This document shows, piece after piece, positions 11,038 to 22,955 of a DNA stretch of 64,000 nt. Position 1 is the first letter of the stretch; each line of letters opens with the position of its first letter. Source of the stretch: Chara braunii (lineage: Eukaryota > Streptophyta > Charophyceae > Charales > Characeae); NCBI GenBank assembly GCA_003427395.1, contig BFEA01000054.1, forward strand, positions 2,833,344-2,897,343, read 5' to 3'. Under the pieces are notes generated by a model. The model was not told the origin of the DNA, ran no database searches, and saw nothing but the letters and a program-made list of their open reading frames with translations. Both the position numbers and the translations under genes were made by a program.

Positions 11038-11583
11038 TTAAGCGTAGGCCCCAATTACTGTTTGCGCCTGCATCAATGAAGGGCCCCTCCTTCCGCCTGG
11101 AAGCCGATAGACCAACTCTAGTTCCCCAACATGGGGACACTCTAGGACTTGCTCCCTTACTGCCTGAATGGTATCTGGATCCGCCATCTCGTGTGTGGCC
11201 ACTACATCCATGGTCTTGTTCACATCAGACAAGCTGAGGGAAAACACCTCCTCGCGTGCCTCCTCTGTTGGTTCCTCACGGAGTTTCCGACGCTCGTCCT
11301 CTGATTCTTCAATTGTGAATGAACCTGGGTTAGGTCGATTCATAATGCTCCGCGGGTCTGTGTTCCGACAAGTGACTATCTCATAGTTTCCACATGTCGG
11401 GTCACACATGATCAGAATCAGAGTTCCGTCTTGTTTATTAAACATCAACGTTTCTGTCTTACACCGGAACGATTTTCCTAAGAGGATGCCATGGTCCACA
11501 TCTGGTATGACAAAGAAGCATGCTCTAGCCTTCACTCTTCCAACCTCAATGAGCACGTTCGAGGCTAAAGGGGAGAATTTCAT
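11038..11583 (-). pseudogene. Ty3-type gag-protease fragment
   Basis: A 181-residue - strand ORF. Residues 25-45 read ...F-x-V-I-P-D-V-D-H-G-I-L-L-G-K-S-F, which fits the second half of a retropepsin (the I-L-L-G strand after the flap), followed by a long charged linker rich in Glu/Arg and a G-G-R-R-G segment. The catalytic D-S/T-G half is absent: upstream (+ direction) the frame ends in a stop about ten codons before. No RT follows on the - strand, so this is an isolated fragment. It comes from a family other than the 33 kb gag-protease. Confidence 0.6.
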
Positions 11584-11746
11584 AGCCTTAGTAATAGGAG
11601 TTTGTCATAGTCCAAGAGAGACTGAGGAAGAGAGAATAATAAGGGTTTGAGGAAGGAGGAAGTCATGGCCAGAAGGGCAAGTGTGAAAGGAAGAGAGGAC
11701 ATGATCAAGGTTGGCATCTCAAGGTCATTGCACTATAGGAGGTAAG

Positions 11747-11990
11747 TGGGAAAAAAAAATGTTCTCTCTCTTTCTTCACACCTTGGTCTTCTTCTTCATT
11801 TTTCTTTTTCCCTTCTTTTTCTTTTTCTTCTTCGAATCTTCTTCTTCTCCTTCGTCCTTCTCCTCTCTTTTCTCTTCAACCTTCCTTTCTTCTCCTTGTT
11901 TTTTTTTTTTTTCTTATTGTCCTTTCTTACTTCCTTCTCTCCCGCTCCTTCTTCTATTTCCCCCCCTTTTCTCTTTGTGACTAACATCGT
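11747..11990. repeat. CT-rich low-complexity tract
   Basis: About 240 bases of pyrimidine-rich sequence on + (cttctt, cttttt, tcctt words). The ORFs across it are compositional. Confidence 0.8.
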
Positions 11991-12054
11991 AACCATAGGA
12001 AGAAGATAATGTAGTTCCTTTACTAGAGTTTGTCTTATTTTTGTCATTCTTCCA

Positions 12055-12650
12055 CAACTATGTAAACCGCTACTTTGGTTTTTGTTCATACTAGCCTTGT
12101 TCATGTGTTTTGTCTCTATTTTCTCCAAGTTTTCATCAATCTTCAATTTCGAAGTAAATCGCAACCACGATTCTTACCCATTTTTAATGTAGTGTGATTA
12201 ATTTATCTTGTTTTGTCCAAAATCGCGACTTTGATTATTACTCATAGTAGCCTTATGCATGTATTTTATCTCATTTTTCTCTTCACGTTTTGATCAATTT
12301 TCTACCTGAAAGTAAATCACAATTTTGATTTTTACACTTTCTTAGTGTAGTGTGTTTCATTTCCCTTGTTTTGTCCATTACGATGTAAATTGTTACTTTG
12401 TTCTTGCTCAAACTAGCTTTATGCATGTATTTTGTCTAATTTCTCTCCAAGTTTTTATCAATCTTTCACTTGGAAGTAAATCGTAACTTTTATTCTTGCC
12501 TTTTCTAGTGTAGTGTGCTTCAATCTCTCTTATTTTGTCGAAAATTTCACTAAATTTTGCTCATAGTAGCCTTGTGCATATATTTTCTCGCTCTTTTTTA
12601 TATGTTTTGATCAATCTTCCACTTGGAAGTAAATCACAACATTTTTGAAA
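12055..12650. repeat. Tandem array, ~160 bp unit, about four copies
   Basis: AT-rich array. Anchors recur at a step of about 155-165: gaagtaaatc at about 12149, 12309, 12472 and 12625; tagccttatgcatgtattttgtc-type blocks before each; agtgtagtgtg between. Units have diverged by many point changes, so the array is old. No ORF. Confidence 0.75.
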
Positions 12651-13099
12651 TTTTGGCGCTTCACCGAAGTTACCACAAATTTACTTAATATAACGCGCGG
12701 GTGAACTTAGCAGCGGGTTCGCGATGGGAGGCGAATGTGAACATGTTCACCCGAACGCGACCAAGCGCTGAAGACCCTTCGAACGTGAACATAAAAAATA
12801 GGAAAAATTTGTCTTGCGCCCCTGTATTTTCCATTAATTTGCATTGCGCCCCTCCGACAACCGATTTACCCTGTCGTGCCCCTCTCACTAGAAGTCAAAT
12901 TTTCCATAAAAACCTGATGTCGTTTGGAGCTCATGTGTTTTTTTAGTGCCCCTACCAGACCGACATCAAATTTGCATTCCTACCGGATAGCCGTTGGGAA
13001 AATTTCAATATGCCCCTACCGGTACCATTGATCTTTTTAGTGTGCCCCTGTCGCCGTTGGAGGCACTCAGGGGAATTTTTTGTTTTCTCTATCACTCTG

Positions 13100-13145
<46 letters not shown>

Positions 13146-13170
13146 GCACACACACCCACACACCCACATC

Positions 13171-13202
<32 letters not shown>

Positions 13203-13205
13203 TGC
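13100..13205. repeat. (CT)n/(CA)n microsatellite
   Basis: ctctct run followed by cacaca runs with cg and cc interruptions; continues as CT up to the gap at 13346 and as CA from 14054 to 14141. Confidence 0.9.
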
Positions 13206-13346
13206 ACATGCACACATGCACATGTGGCAATGTATATTTCCATGTTATAGCGGTACATTCATTCGATGTTGCTCATCCTATCGATGGAAGTAGCATGTGT
13301 TCAGCCACGAGGTTGGGGCCTTACATGTTCTCTCTCTCTCTCTCTC

Positions 13347-14053
13347 NNNNNNNNNNNNNNNNNNNNNNNNNNNNNNNNNNNNNNNNNNNNNNNNNNNNNN
13401 NNNNNNNNNNNNNNNNNNNNNNNNNNNNNNNNNNNNNNNNNNNNNNNNNNNNNNNNNNNNNNNNNNNNNNNNNNNNNNNNNNNNNNNNNNNNNNNNNNNN
13501 NNNNNNNNNNNNNNNNNNNNNNNNNNNNNNNNNNNNNNNNNNNNNNNNNNNNNNNNNNNNNNNNNNNNNNNNNNNNNNNNNNNNNNNNNNNNNNNNNNNN
13601 NNNNNNNNNNNNNNNNNNNNNNNNNNNNNNNNNNNNNNNNNNNNNNNNNNNNNNNNNNNNNNNNNNNNNNNNNNNNNNNNNNNNNNNNNNNNNNNNNNNN
13701 NNNNNNNNNNNNNNNNNNNNNNNNNNNNNNNNNNNNNNNNNNNNNNNNNNNNNNNNNNNNNNNNNNNNNNNNNNNNNNNNNNNNNNNNNNNNNNNNNNNN
13801 NNNNNNNNNNNNNNNNNNNNNNNNNNNNNNNNNNNNNNNNNNNNNNNNNNNNNNNNNNNNNNNNNNNNNNNNNNNNNNNNNNNNNNNNNNNNNNNNNNNN
13901 NNNNNNNNNNNNNNNNNNNNNNNNNNNNNNNNNNNNNNNNNNNNNNNNNNNNNNNNNNNNNNNNNNNNNNNNNNNNNNNNNNNNNNNNNNNNNNNNNNNN
14001 NNNNNNNNNNNNNNNNNNNNNNNNNNNNNNNNNNNNNNNNNNNNNNNNNNNNN
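13347..14053. other. Assembly gap (N)
   Basis: 707 undetermined bases between a CT run and an AC run. Reading frames drawn across it are meaningless. Confidence 0.98.
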
Positions 14054-14566
14054 CACACCCACACACCCACATCCACACACACACCCACACCCACACACAC
14101 ACACACACACACATACACACGAACACACACACGCACACACAAACTCGCAGGGAAGAGAATGACATGAACACAGAGCAGAGGAACAACGACGAGCGAAAAT
14201 GAAGTGGGCGGCTGACACTCACCTTGCGACGGGGAGTGAAAACGAAGAGGACAGGAGGTTGGCCTTAACTGCGCGTCAACAATGGGGTTCAAAATTGAAT
14301 TCAAGTTTCCAACGCCTCACTGCTACAGGGGCAGCACAGGAAGATGGGTGGCTCTTACAAGGGCATACGGCGCTGAGCTCGATGGAATGGGTCAGACAGC
14401 ACAGTTGAGGGAGGGCATTCTGGAAAGTTGCACCCACTACGGACAGGGGCCTGCCGAAAAAGATTTTTAGGCCTAGGGGCGCGACAGGGTAAATCAGCTG
14501 TCGGAGGGGCGCAACGCAAATTAATGGAAAATATAGGGATGCCAGACAAATTTTCCCTGAAAAATA

Positions 14567-15095
14567 TTTATAAAAAAAAAAATCTCAAAAAAATCTCAAA
14601 AAATTTAAAAATATATGTTATATAAAATAACAATAGAAGCAACATTTGCCATGAGTCATGTTTAAATTCGTAGCCAATCATGAGTTAAAATTAAAAACCT
14701 AGGAAGTTTTTCATGCCCGGCCGTGCACCTGAACGTGCAAAAAAATAAAAAATAAAAAAATAAATTATTTTTTCTTTGCCCCTCTGCGCTCTCCCAGAGG
14801 ACCCCAAATCCGGGCTCATTTCATTTTTTGAGAGTTGGCTGTCAAGGGGGGCAAAGGGGGCTACAAATTGTTTTTACAGGTCTAAGAGGTTGAACGGGGG
14901 TACTGAGGTACTCCAGTGTGATTTTGTTATTTTCTCTTTTTATCTCCGATTCCGTGAGGAATTCTGATGTGCCCCTCAGCCAAACGTTGTTTGCATTGCA
15001 ATTCTACACAACATATGTTTTTTTTCTGGAATTTTTTGACTTTCGTTTTTTTTTTTTGTTTTTGTTTTTTGAGCGCTGGGACTGCCCGGAACCCT
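14567..15095. other. AT-rich unassigned DNA
   Basis: Contains A-rich and T-rich runs (14571-14630, 14740-14770, 15018-15070). I see no gene and no clear repeat. Confidence 0.5.
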
Positions 15096-15099
15096 GCCT

Positions 15100-15310
15100 G
15101 GGCGGGCACCCGGGCGTGTATCCGGGCACAAGTTGGGTGCCCGGGCGCGCCGAAAAACAACCTAGCAGTGTTGGGTTCCTCAACGCCTGAATCTAGATGT
15201 GTTCTTGGAGATGTGCCCTTAAGGACACTCAATATCATTTCTGAACATCTTGACATACACGTCCCGATTCAGGCGTTAGACTCAAGGCTGCTAGTGGGAC
15301 TTGGCTGCAG
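15100..15310. mobile_element. Fold-back element, CTGAATC family (copy 1)
   Basis: Arms cgcctgaatctagatgtg (about 15182) and cacgtcccgattcaggcg (about 15259) are inverted; an outer arm caacctagcagt / gctgctagtgggacttggc continues the stem. Same family as the copies at 17.9, 18.1, 18.65 and 19.05 kb. Confidence 0.55.
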
Positions 15311-15409
15311 GGGTAGTCATTCTCCCCTTGGAGCTGGCTGTAATACAAGCAAAACGGGAGGAGGACCCACCACCCAACCAGCAATATGAATGAGACGAGG
15401 ACCCACCAC

Positions 15410-16020
<611 letters not shown>

Positions 16021-16080
16021 TGTTGTGGCATACTACGCATCCACACGGGCCTGCAAGGACCGACCAAACAAGGAAAGTAA

Positions 16081-16222
16081 GGGCCCTACAGGCCCTGTGT
16101 CATTTTCAGCCTGAAAGCCTGAAAACAAGGGCCTACAGGCCCTGTGTCGTTTCAGCCTGAAAGCCTGAAAACGAGGGCCTACAGGCCTTGCATCGTTTCA
16201 GCCTAAAATCCTGAAAACGAGG
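16081..16222. repeat. Three ~46 bp tandem units within the LTR
   Basis: Units begin gggcctacaggcc and contain gtttcagcctgaaagcctgaaaac; starts at about 16082, 16129 and 16175. The gtttcagcctgaaa part is a near-palindrome. Confidence 0.8.
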
Positions 16223-16390
16223 GTCATTTTTAGGCCCTCATAAAGTCGACCTGCCCTGTAGGCACCAGACCAGGGTTTTTAGCACAGGCCATTTTTGGCC
16301 TGTTTTCAAGACAACCTTTGTTTGAACTTCAACACCGGCGTCTGGCACATTTTGGCATTGGCAAGAGCACCCTCTTGGACGGGCCAGCAC

Positions 16391-16398
16391 TATATAAG
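16391..16398 (+). promoter_or_regulatory. TATA box of the 16 kb LTR
   Basis: TATATAAG in the LTR, ahead of the GCGCT/GA part that would be R-U5. The sister LTR has a weaker acatatag at about 24801. Confidence 0.5.
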
Positions 16399-16759
16399 AC
16401 TGACCCGCCCTGCAGGCTGCAGGCAGTCAGGAGACAGTCACGAGGTAGTTCCTAGGAACTTCCCAGGCACCTCACGTGCAGGAGACAGAAGGCAGAAGTA
16501 GTCTTCAGGATTCGGCAGCAGCACTCTGGAGGAGCGCTGCAGGAGTAGCTTTAGCGCTAGCAGTAGTCTTCAGCGCTGGGCGCTAGTAGCTGTAGTGGTA
16601 GTCTTCAGCGCTGGGGGCTGGTAGGAGTAGAGTAGTGTTGGAGAGAGAGATGGCTGGCGGAGGCCAGGGAGACTTACCTGTGGCGCCATAGCTCCAGCTT
16701 CACCTTCGAGGTACCTGCATCAAGGCGCCAACTTCACAGGTTAGTACCGGACACACACA

Positions 16760-16780
16760 GAGAGAGAGAGAGAGAGAGAN

Positions 16781-16822
<42 letters not shown>
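16760..16822. repeat. (GA)n microsatellite
   Basis: gagaga run with one N, inside the LTR. Confidence 0.95.
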
Positions 16823-16828
<6 letters not shown>

Positions 16829-17377
16829 CTTCTTCCTCTTCTAAGTTCACCATCTCTTCTTCACCCTCTTGCTACCTGACTTCTCAGTATCTGCGGACTA
16901 CGAGAGAGAGAGAGAGAGTTGTGACTTTGGTACTTGAGACTCGACATTGGGATTCAGACATTTGACGAGGGATTATTTGGGGCCTGTGCCGAAGACTTGG
17001 TGTTGACTACATTCCCATCTTCCCCTCTTCTTCGTCTAATCCCTCTTCTTCGTCTTGTATGGTTGGGGACTGGCGCATTCTTCCTGTGTGAGCGCCAGGC
17101 CCCTTCACACCATGGAATGATGATGAGGTGTGTTTGGGGCTGCATTGCCAGATCGATTGTTCGGGGGCAAGGTCCCACTTGCACGGATTAGGAGATTTCG
17201 GCCGTCGATCTGGGCTATCTACGGTCTCTATCTCTTAATTCGTGCAAGTGGGACCTAGCCGCGGATCATTGGTATCTAAGTCTTCCGCTACGCTATCTTG
17301 TACTTTGTGAGAGAGGTCGGTTCTTGTTCTGGTCTGCACCTTCACGGTATGCAACAAAAAAAAAAAGGTATGCAACA

Positions 17378-17856
17378 ACTGCAGTATCGACCCGGTACAT
17401 TCCGACTGGTCGACCATTGTGAACGGATAGGGACCATCGACAGGTCCAGATACATTTAGAGTGCTGTGCCGTGGAGCGAGGCCCAATCTCTCTCCCCCTC
17501 TACGCGACTGAGAAGACGACCGCATTGGGACTTCCACGGAAGTACGTGGCCGCAATCGCCGCCAGATTCAGTTCCAAAGTGCTGAAGATGGGTAATCGAC
17601 TGACCAAAACTATCAGCCGTAAGACTCGCTTTCTGGGATAACGCTCTTCGTTTACCTGTGCAGATGGGAAAAAAAAGTAAAAAAAAAAAAAGTAAAAGTA
17701 AAATCACGTCTGTAGCAACGCGAGGTTCTGTGTTTTTATTTTTTTTATTTTTTTTTAAGCTCCGCAAGGCTTGTTGAGGGTACGTCATGCAGTATGATGA
17801 AAGCACTCCACAGGGAAGACTGAGCGCCCGCCAGTGGGACTGAACGCCCGCTGGTG
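17378..17856. other. Unassigned DNA
   Basis: No gene or repeat recognised, apart from A/T runs at 17655-17760. Confidence 0.4.
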
Positions 17857-18033
17857 GTGAGGTCCCACTAGTGTAGTAGCAAGGGAGGATCGGATTTTAA
17901 CTCTGAATCTGGATACGATTGTTGGACAGGTGCATAAAATGGCTACTGATCAGTTTCTCTGCATCTCTGGGTGAAACCCGTCCAGATTCAGGCAGTCAGT
18001 CCAATCCTCTTTGCTAGGGGGACCTTGCCCCCG
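17857..18033. mobile_element. Fold-back element, CTGAATC family (copy 2)
   Basis: Outer arms gaggtcccacta ... gggggacctt and inner arms ctgaatctgga ... tccagattcag. Spacer contains agtttctctgcatctctgg, the inverse orientation of the same word in copies 3 and 4. Confidence 0.6.
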
Positions 18034-18054
18034 GGTGTTTGGTCTTCCTTTCGA

Positions 18055-18210
18055 GAAGATTTCAACGTGGTCCAGCAAAGAGGATTTAATTTTGGGTGAA
18101 GATCCAGATCCTGAATCTGGATTTGTATTACGCAGAGATGCAGAAAAGCAGATCAATCACGATCTTCCGCACCTGTCCACAAAAACGTCCAGCTTCAGGC
18201 GTTAAATCCA
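18055..18210. mobile_element. Fold-back element, CTGAATC family (copy 3)
   Basis: Left part gtccagcaaagaggattta, arm cctgaatctggatttgt, spacer cgcagagatgcagaaaagcag, right arm acaaaaacgtccagcttcaggcg. Partly rearranged; its left flank is shared with the end of copy 2. Confidence 0.5.
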
Positions 18211-18232
18211 AGCTTCGTTAGAGCAGCCTGAG

Positions 18233-18332
18233 GTCTTCCCCCAACACAACGCACCCTCATCAGGAATGCATACAAGCAATCTTTCCGGTCCGATACAGCA
18301 CAATGAGGATGCATTGTGTTCGGGTGAAGACA
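18233..18332. mobile_element. MITE-like element (TA family, degenerate copy)
   Basis: Ends gtcttcccccaacacaacgc and gcattgtgttcgggtgaagac are inverted. Same ends as the better copies at 18483 and 18922; the TA duplication is not clear here. Confidence 0.55.
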
Positions 18333-18482
18333 CTCTAGCTGTATCTAGGCTCACAGATGACCCAGATACACCTAGTAGATTGACCGTGCGTTCTGCTCGG
18401 GGGGAGAGAGCCGGTGCCTGGTCAACGCTGACAGGAGGCGCTGAGCTTGTAATCGATCGGGAGCAGCAATGGTAACAGACTA

Positions 18483-18560
18483 CCGCCTTCCCCCAAACAC
18501 AACGCACCCTCATTTTGGCTGCACCTGACCGGAAAGCGCGTTGTGTTCGGGGGAAGACGG
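18483..18560. mobile_element. MITE, TA target duplication (short copy)
   Basis: 78 bp: CCGCCTTCCCCCAAACACAA ... TTGTGTTCGGGGGAAGACGG, flanked by TA on both sides. Internally deleted relative to the 18922 copy. Confidence 0.75.
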
Positions 18561-18620
18561 TAGCAGTAAGGTTGTTTTTTTTTCTTTTTCTTTTTTGTCC
18601 GCTCAAAATTGCATTTTCGG

Positions 18621-18800
18621 GGGTGAGGTCCCACTACCAGTAGCAAAGAGGGTTGGATAAATACCCTGAATCCGGACGTGTTTTACACAGAGATGCGGAA
18701 AAGCAGTTCAATCTCGACATTCTGCACCTTTCCACAAACAAGTCCAGATTCAGGTGTTCAATCCAATCCTCTTTGCTGGTGGGAGCTCGCCCCGGAGAAT
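18621..18800. mobile_element. Fold-back element, CTGAATC family (copy 4, best preserved)
   Basis: About 180 bp palindrome: gtgaggtcccacta, gtagcaaagagggttgga, ctgaatccggacgtgttt on the left; caaacaagtccagattcagg, tccaatcctctttgctgg, gtgggagctcgcccc on the right; spacer with gagatgcggaaaagcag. Too small to encode anything, so non-autonomous. Confidence 0.65.
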
Positions 18801-18904
18801 TTCTCGTTCTCGATTTATGCGTCTCCTCCTTGCGCGGGTGCCAGGGCGATCTTCTTGAAATTGTATTTTTAATTTTTTATTAACAGGGCCCAGTGCCCAG
18901 CGCT

Positions 18905-19192
18905 TGGGCCAAGTCCCACTACCGTCTTTCCCCGAACATAACGCACCCTAAAAATGAATGTATACAAGCTATATTTCTGGCCAGATACAGCCAAAAATAA
19001 GGGTGCGTTATGTTCGGGGGAAGACGGTAGCGAGTCTAGCGACGTTGAGTTTCCACAACGACTGAATCTGGACGTGTTTGTGGAGACGTGCCAAAATCGC
19101 GATGAGTTTCCTCAACCGCACATAGCCACAAACACGTCCAGATTCAGGCGTAGAGGAAATTCAGCGCCGTTGGCGGGACTTGGCCCCAGATT
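18905..19192. mobile_element. Fold-back element, CTGAATC family (copy 5), host of a MITE
   Basis: Outer arms ggccaagtcccacta and ggcgggacttggcc; inner arms gactgaatctggacgtgtttgtgg against ccacaaacacgtccagattcaggc, a near-perfect 24 bp pair. A TA-family MITE (18922-19027) sits in its left arm between cccac-TA and TA-gcgagtc. Confidence 0.7.
18922..19027. mobile_element. MITE, TA target duplication (full copy)
   Basis: 106 bp with ~30 bp inverted ends CCGTCTTTCCCCGAACATAA / TTATGTTCGGGGGAAGACGG and continuing cgcaccct / agggtgcg. Flanked by TA (18920-18921 and 19028-19029), which fits the Tc1/mariner-pogo group by duplication type; no transposase in the window. Confidence 0.85.
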
Positions 19193-19469
19193 ACATCAAC
19201 AGTTACTGTAGCGGTTGGCGTACTCAATTACCACCCACTAGAGAGAGAGAGGGAAAAAAAAAAAAAAAAAAAAAAAAGCGGGAAATCGACAAGTCTGTCA
19301 AGCGGAATTATGGCGTTCCCTTTTGAAATTTGAAATGCAAAGTGGAATTCGCACCCACACAAAAAAAGAAAAAGAGAAAACGAAGGTAGAATGTCGGTCC
19401 AGCCGTGGAATGAGGGTGGTGGTGGTGGTCCCAGAGCGAGGCCTCACTGACCAGCCATCCCCTTCCCTT

Positions 19470-21236
19470 CTTCTAAGTCCTTGTAATTCCGTGTTCTTCG
19501 CGCATGCAAGCGCGCTATAAATTTCGGCTGCGAGATTAGTTTTCTCTCTTAACCAGCTGTTGGAAGCTCGGGGTTGCGCGATCAGGAAGGGTCGGCACAC
19601 GAGCGAAGTAAGAGGTGAGTAGAGCAGGAGTCGGGCGACCCGACGAGCTGGTGCCGAACGCGCGGGGTTGACACGGGCCACGACGGACTGTGGGCGCGGG
19701 CGAACCTGACGGGTGCGGGAGGACTAAGCGGGGTGACGGCTTCGTGGGTTGGTGCGCGACGACGGACTGTCCGCATCGGAGAGGAAGAGAGAGAGGAAGA
19801 GAGAGTTGAGGTCGATGGATGCGGAGTTGCTGTTTCTTTCGTCTCTTCTCCCCCCCGCCTCGTGTATATAAGTTTTGAATACGGCTCAGGGCAATCCGCC
19901 CGTTTTGTTTTCCCTTTTTGTGTTTCGAGACCCGGACTTGGATTTTTGTGCTCGCATTTGTCTTTGCGATTTCCATGGAGGCCGAGTTTCGATTGTTTGT
20001 GATCTCTGTCCTTGCCCATGAGGCATTGCGTGTATGATTACTGCGGATGCGAATGTATGGAGGCTATGCTTGCTTGTTTGCCTTTTACGGGAAATCTCTT
20101 GTCTTTTCTTTTGTCCGTCGTGTTCTATGCACCCGCGCATAGACTAGAAATTTTGCGCAATTGATGATTCTGTCCGGGTGCTTCCTTGTCTTTGGATCGA
20201 GCCGTTTCGTGATCATTGCATCTTGCAGAACTCAAGACCTCACGAAGTGATTAGGCGGTCGGGCCCCGGGCTCGGTGAACGCCGCTCGAGGACACGTGTA
20301 GAACGCGATCGGAGATTGCGCACTTACACGTATCCTCGGGCGTCGACTCATCGGGGCCCTCAATCTGTCCGAGTGAGAGTGGCCGATTTGAAATCTGCAA
20401 CGGTGCAATCGTCCCGCATGAGCACGTGTAAGTCCGACGCCATTCGCACGGCCTGCACGTGCTCGCACGCGGCGACCGCGATCGCCGCGAACCCGTCCTT
20501 AGGCAGCCCATAATACCGCAATGACATGATGACGCGATCTTGGAACTCTGACTCATCCCACGACCCGGATTATTTCACCCCGTGGATAAACGAAATCTTG
20601 AGGCAGCGATACCCCTGCCACACTGAGAATCGACTGTCCTCGGGAATTCCACTGCGCCACCTCTAGCGACCCCTGGTGCTCTGATTTCCCTTCTCCCGAT
20701 CATACCTACTACTTTATCCACCTGGGATTTGTCGTCATTACTACCAGTTTCCCTCCCTTTCGCCTTCTTCTTCCATATCATCAACTCAGCGTCGTTCCGT
20801 GGCCGGCCATAGCCCCCTACTGGCCCAGCACACCCTGCGAAAATTGCCGACGACGCGGCGATCAGAGAACCCCGGAGTTTAGAAGGCCTAACCCGCACGC
20901 ACGACGATCAGCGCCACGTGGCAACTCCCGACAGACGGACCCATCGGAACCCCACCTACCCTGAAGGGACCAACCCCCGAACCACCGTCCCCGAAACCAA
21001 TGGCTCGCTCGGTCTTGAGCGAACCACACGTACCATCTGCCTTGTAACCCGAAGGCGCCCTTTTCGCCAAATTGCACTTGTGCCCCCGAAAGACCCTGTC
21101 AGGCTGTCACAGGAGATCTCAGTTCTGACCTGGGACTCCACTTTCCCAAAAATCCTTGGCACACCCCTTTTCGCACTTCCAGGCCCACATCCCACTCCGA
21201 TCAGGAAGTCGCACTGGGCGTGAGGTTGGGCGTCAC
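19470..21236 (+). mobile_element. Ty3/Gypsy LTR, 3' part (copy at 19.5 kb)
   Basis: Collinear with the 31 kb LTR from ctaagtccttgtaattccgtg to the end gtgaggttgggcgtcaca. Has the TATA word ctataaat (19515), the gtgagtagag block, GA run, and a frameshifted remnant of the LTR ORF (start atgacgcgatcttgg near 20530). The 5' third is missing; an A-run at 19254-19277 and unrelated DNA precede it. No internal region follows, so it is a broken solo LTR. Confidence 0.75.
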
Positions 21237-22225
21237 AGCACAACGGCAAGGCTGTGTAGATGTTGGGTATTTAGTCTCAAGAGAAGGCGAAAGACTGGCC
21301 TTGAAAAAGGCTTGAAATATTGGCTAGCCCTACCAGTTGGTCCCGTTCCGGACAGTCAGATCCCGACCACCCACCCATAGACAGCACAGACCACACCAAT
21401 CGACCATCATGATTCCAGAAATGAGCCAGACGACAGAACAGAGGGAACAATCTGAACCAAAAAATGGAGGACACTGCAGACCCTCCAAAGCTCATATACA
21501 CAAAGTTTTGACCCCACGCAAGCCTAAATGTCAGGAGAGGAACCCTAATTCCCCCACTCGAGACCAAGAACAAACCCTGCCCCCCTTCCCCAACCCCCCA
21601 CCCCCTCAATACCGATTCAAGACGTTACTGCATCTAGTACCCCTCCCCCACCCCCCCCAAAGAACCCGCCCATATCTTGGAGTAAATTTGAAGAGACTAT
21701 TCTCTCACCTCCCACACAAAGCAGTCTGGTGGAGCCCGACCGCAGGTCCACAGCAATCTACCCCAGGGACCTCATTAGAAGGGGTATTGACACTTGGCAT
21801 TACTTGCAGTCTCTTGCAGATACCCAGATTGGGCCAGGTATTTACTACCATCCCGAACTTAAACTCATAATTAATACAGGCCATGCAAGCGCTAGAAGCA
21901 CGAACACAATGCTCTCTTCAGGAGCGAGCTATCGACTTCACAGCTTGGCAAGCAAACACAGACAGAGCAACCACTATCAGTTCCACGTAGGACAATACCC
22001 CCCCTCAGGCCAAGGCCCAAGGGGCATGTTAGGGAGCACAGCTGCTCGGTTCGTTTTTGCCCAACCAGCACCGCTGTTAATCGCAAAGCTTACGGCAGAA
22101 TGCAAAAAAAAAGGATGGACAGGAGAGAGAGGAGAGTTGGTAAGCTGATGATGCAAGAGGGAACTCCTTCCGAGAGGGTGCTGTCAATACCTCATGGTCA
22201 CAGATAGAAATAAGGGTCTTCCTTC
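21237..22225 (+). other. Unknown coding remnant, Pro-rich
   Basis: Two overlapping frames (21337-21870 and 21729-22148) give a Pro-rich stretch, then a segment with D-L-I-R-R-G-I-D-T-W-H-Y and Y-Y-H-P-E-L-K-L-I-I. I do not recognise a family. The switch of plausible frame near 21700-21730 and short C-runs suggest a decayed ORF, perhaps from a retroelement. Confidence 0.3.
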
Positions 22226-22226
22226 C

Positions 22227-22250
22227 TAGGGTTTAGGGTTTAGGGTTTTA
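22227..22250. repeat. Interstitial telomere-like repeats
   Basis: Three TTTAGGG-type units in a row (ctagggtttagggtttaggg). Too short for a telomere. Confidence 0.7.
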
Positions 22251-22448
22251 GCAGAGTCTGCCACGGCAAGACTTTGAGTAGGACTCCTCGGGGCTTACGT
22301 AGTATTATGGTTGATTAATTTCGTGGAAAATGGCTAGAGGTGGGGGGGAGGGGGTGGTCTGATTTTTTCTCCAATAAAAAACATAAAAGGTGGGTCTCAG
22401 AGAGAGATGGAAATTCAGAAAAGGTGGGTCAATAGTAAACCACAACCA

Positions 22449-22480
<32 letters not shown>

Positions 22481-22955
22481 AAGGAAACAACAACCAGTTG
22501 AGCCAGAACCCGTAAGGTTCTTTTTTTTGTTAAAAAAAAAAAGAAAAAGAAAAAGGAAAGATAACCAGGTGCAGAGGGTAGCAGCAAATGTCACTCTTGT
22601 CTTCCAAGCACATCCGGCCCATCCGGCAGCTATGCAGCTGAGACGAGCAAGGGACAGACCCTACAGGTAGGGTGAGAGTCAAAGAGCAGCAGAACCAGAG
22701 AATCCGATTTGGGTAGCAGCTAGCAAAAGTAAGACAATGAGGCTAACCTAGCCAAAGGTGAGGGGTGGTATACTATATTCTTTCTACGGGAACATCGGGA
22801 AGTAATCGATCCCGTGCACTCGGGCCTCTCAATGACATCCATAATGGAGAGGAGTGTGCACGAGTAATTGTTGCAATCCCCTTTGGGCCTTTGACTTGCC
22901 GGAGGAAAAGGAACCAAACTGATGCTACCCAGAATGGAAAAGGAGCCAGAACCAC

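Larger units (their letters stand above)
12800..14558. mobile_element. Terminal-inverted-repeat element with CCCCT-rich ends
   Basis: The left end (12803-12895) and the reverse complement of the right end (14470-14558) match over about 85-90 bp: aaaatttgtct, ttccattaatttgc, ttgcgcccctccgaca, gatttaccctgtcg, gcccct. Inside lie further ngcccctaccgg repeats at 12940-13060, a CT/CA microsatellite, an N gap and AC-rich DNA. No transposase ORF is visible, but 707 bases are undetermined. The flanks show no duplication I can define. Best read as a non-autonomous DNA transposon or large fold-back repeat. Confidence 0.55.
16021..17377 (+). mobile_element. LTR of a second retrotransposon family (copy at 16 kb)
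   Basis: Starts TGTTGTGGCATAC and ends GGTATGCAACA, inverted ends typical of an LTR. Related in order and content to the LTR at 24474-25746: GGCC/CAGG-rich 5' part, a TATA box, GCGCT-rich CAG/AGTAG words, a long GA microsatellite, then ttggg-attc, ggcgcattcttc, cagtcttccgct-cgct and gaggtcggttcttg. No coding region adjoins, so it is probably a solo LTR. It carries a small fold-back insert at about 17160-17270 (ggtcccacttgcacg against cgtgcaagtgggacc). Confidence 0.65.

Noticed and set aside
13010-14304. Long reading frames across the N gap
   Set aside because: Most residues are undetermined and the rest is CA/CT microsatellite.
21337-22148. Host gene candidate
   Set aside because: Frame switching and C-runs suggest a decayed repeat; no splice-consistent model or known domain. 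Kept only as an unknown remnant.
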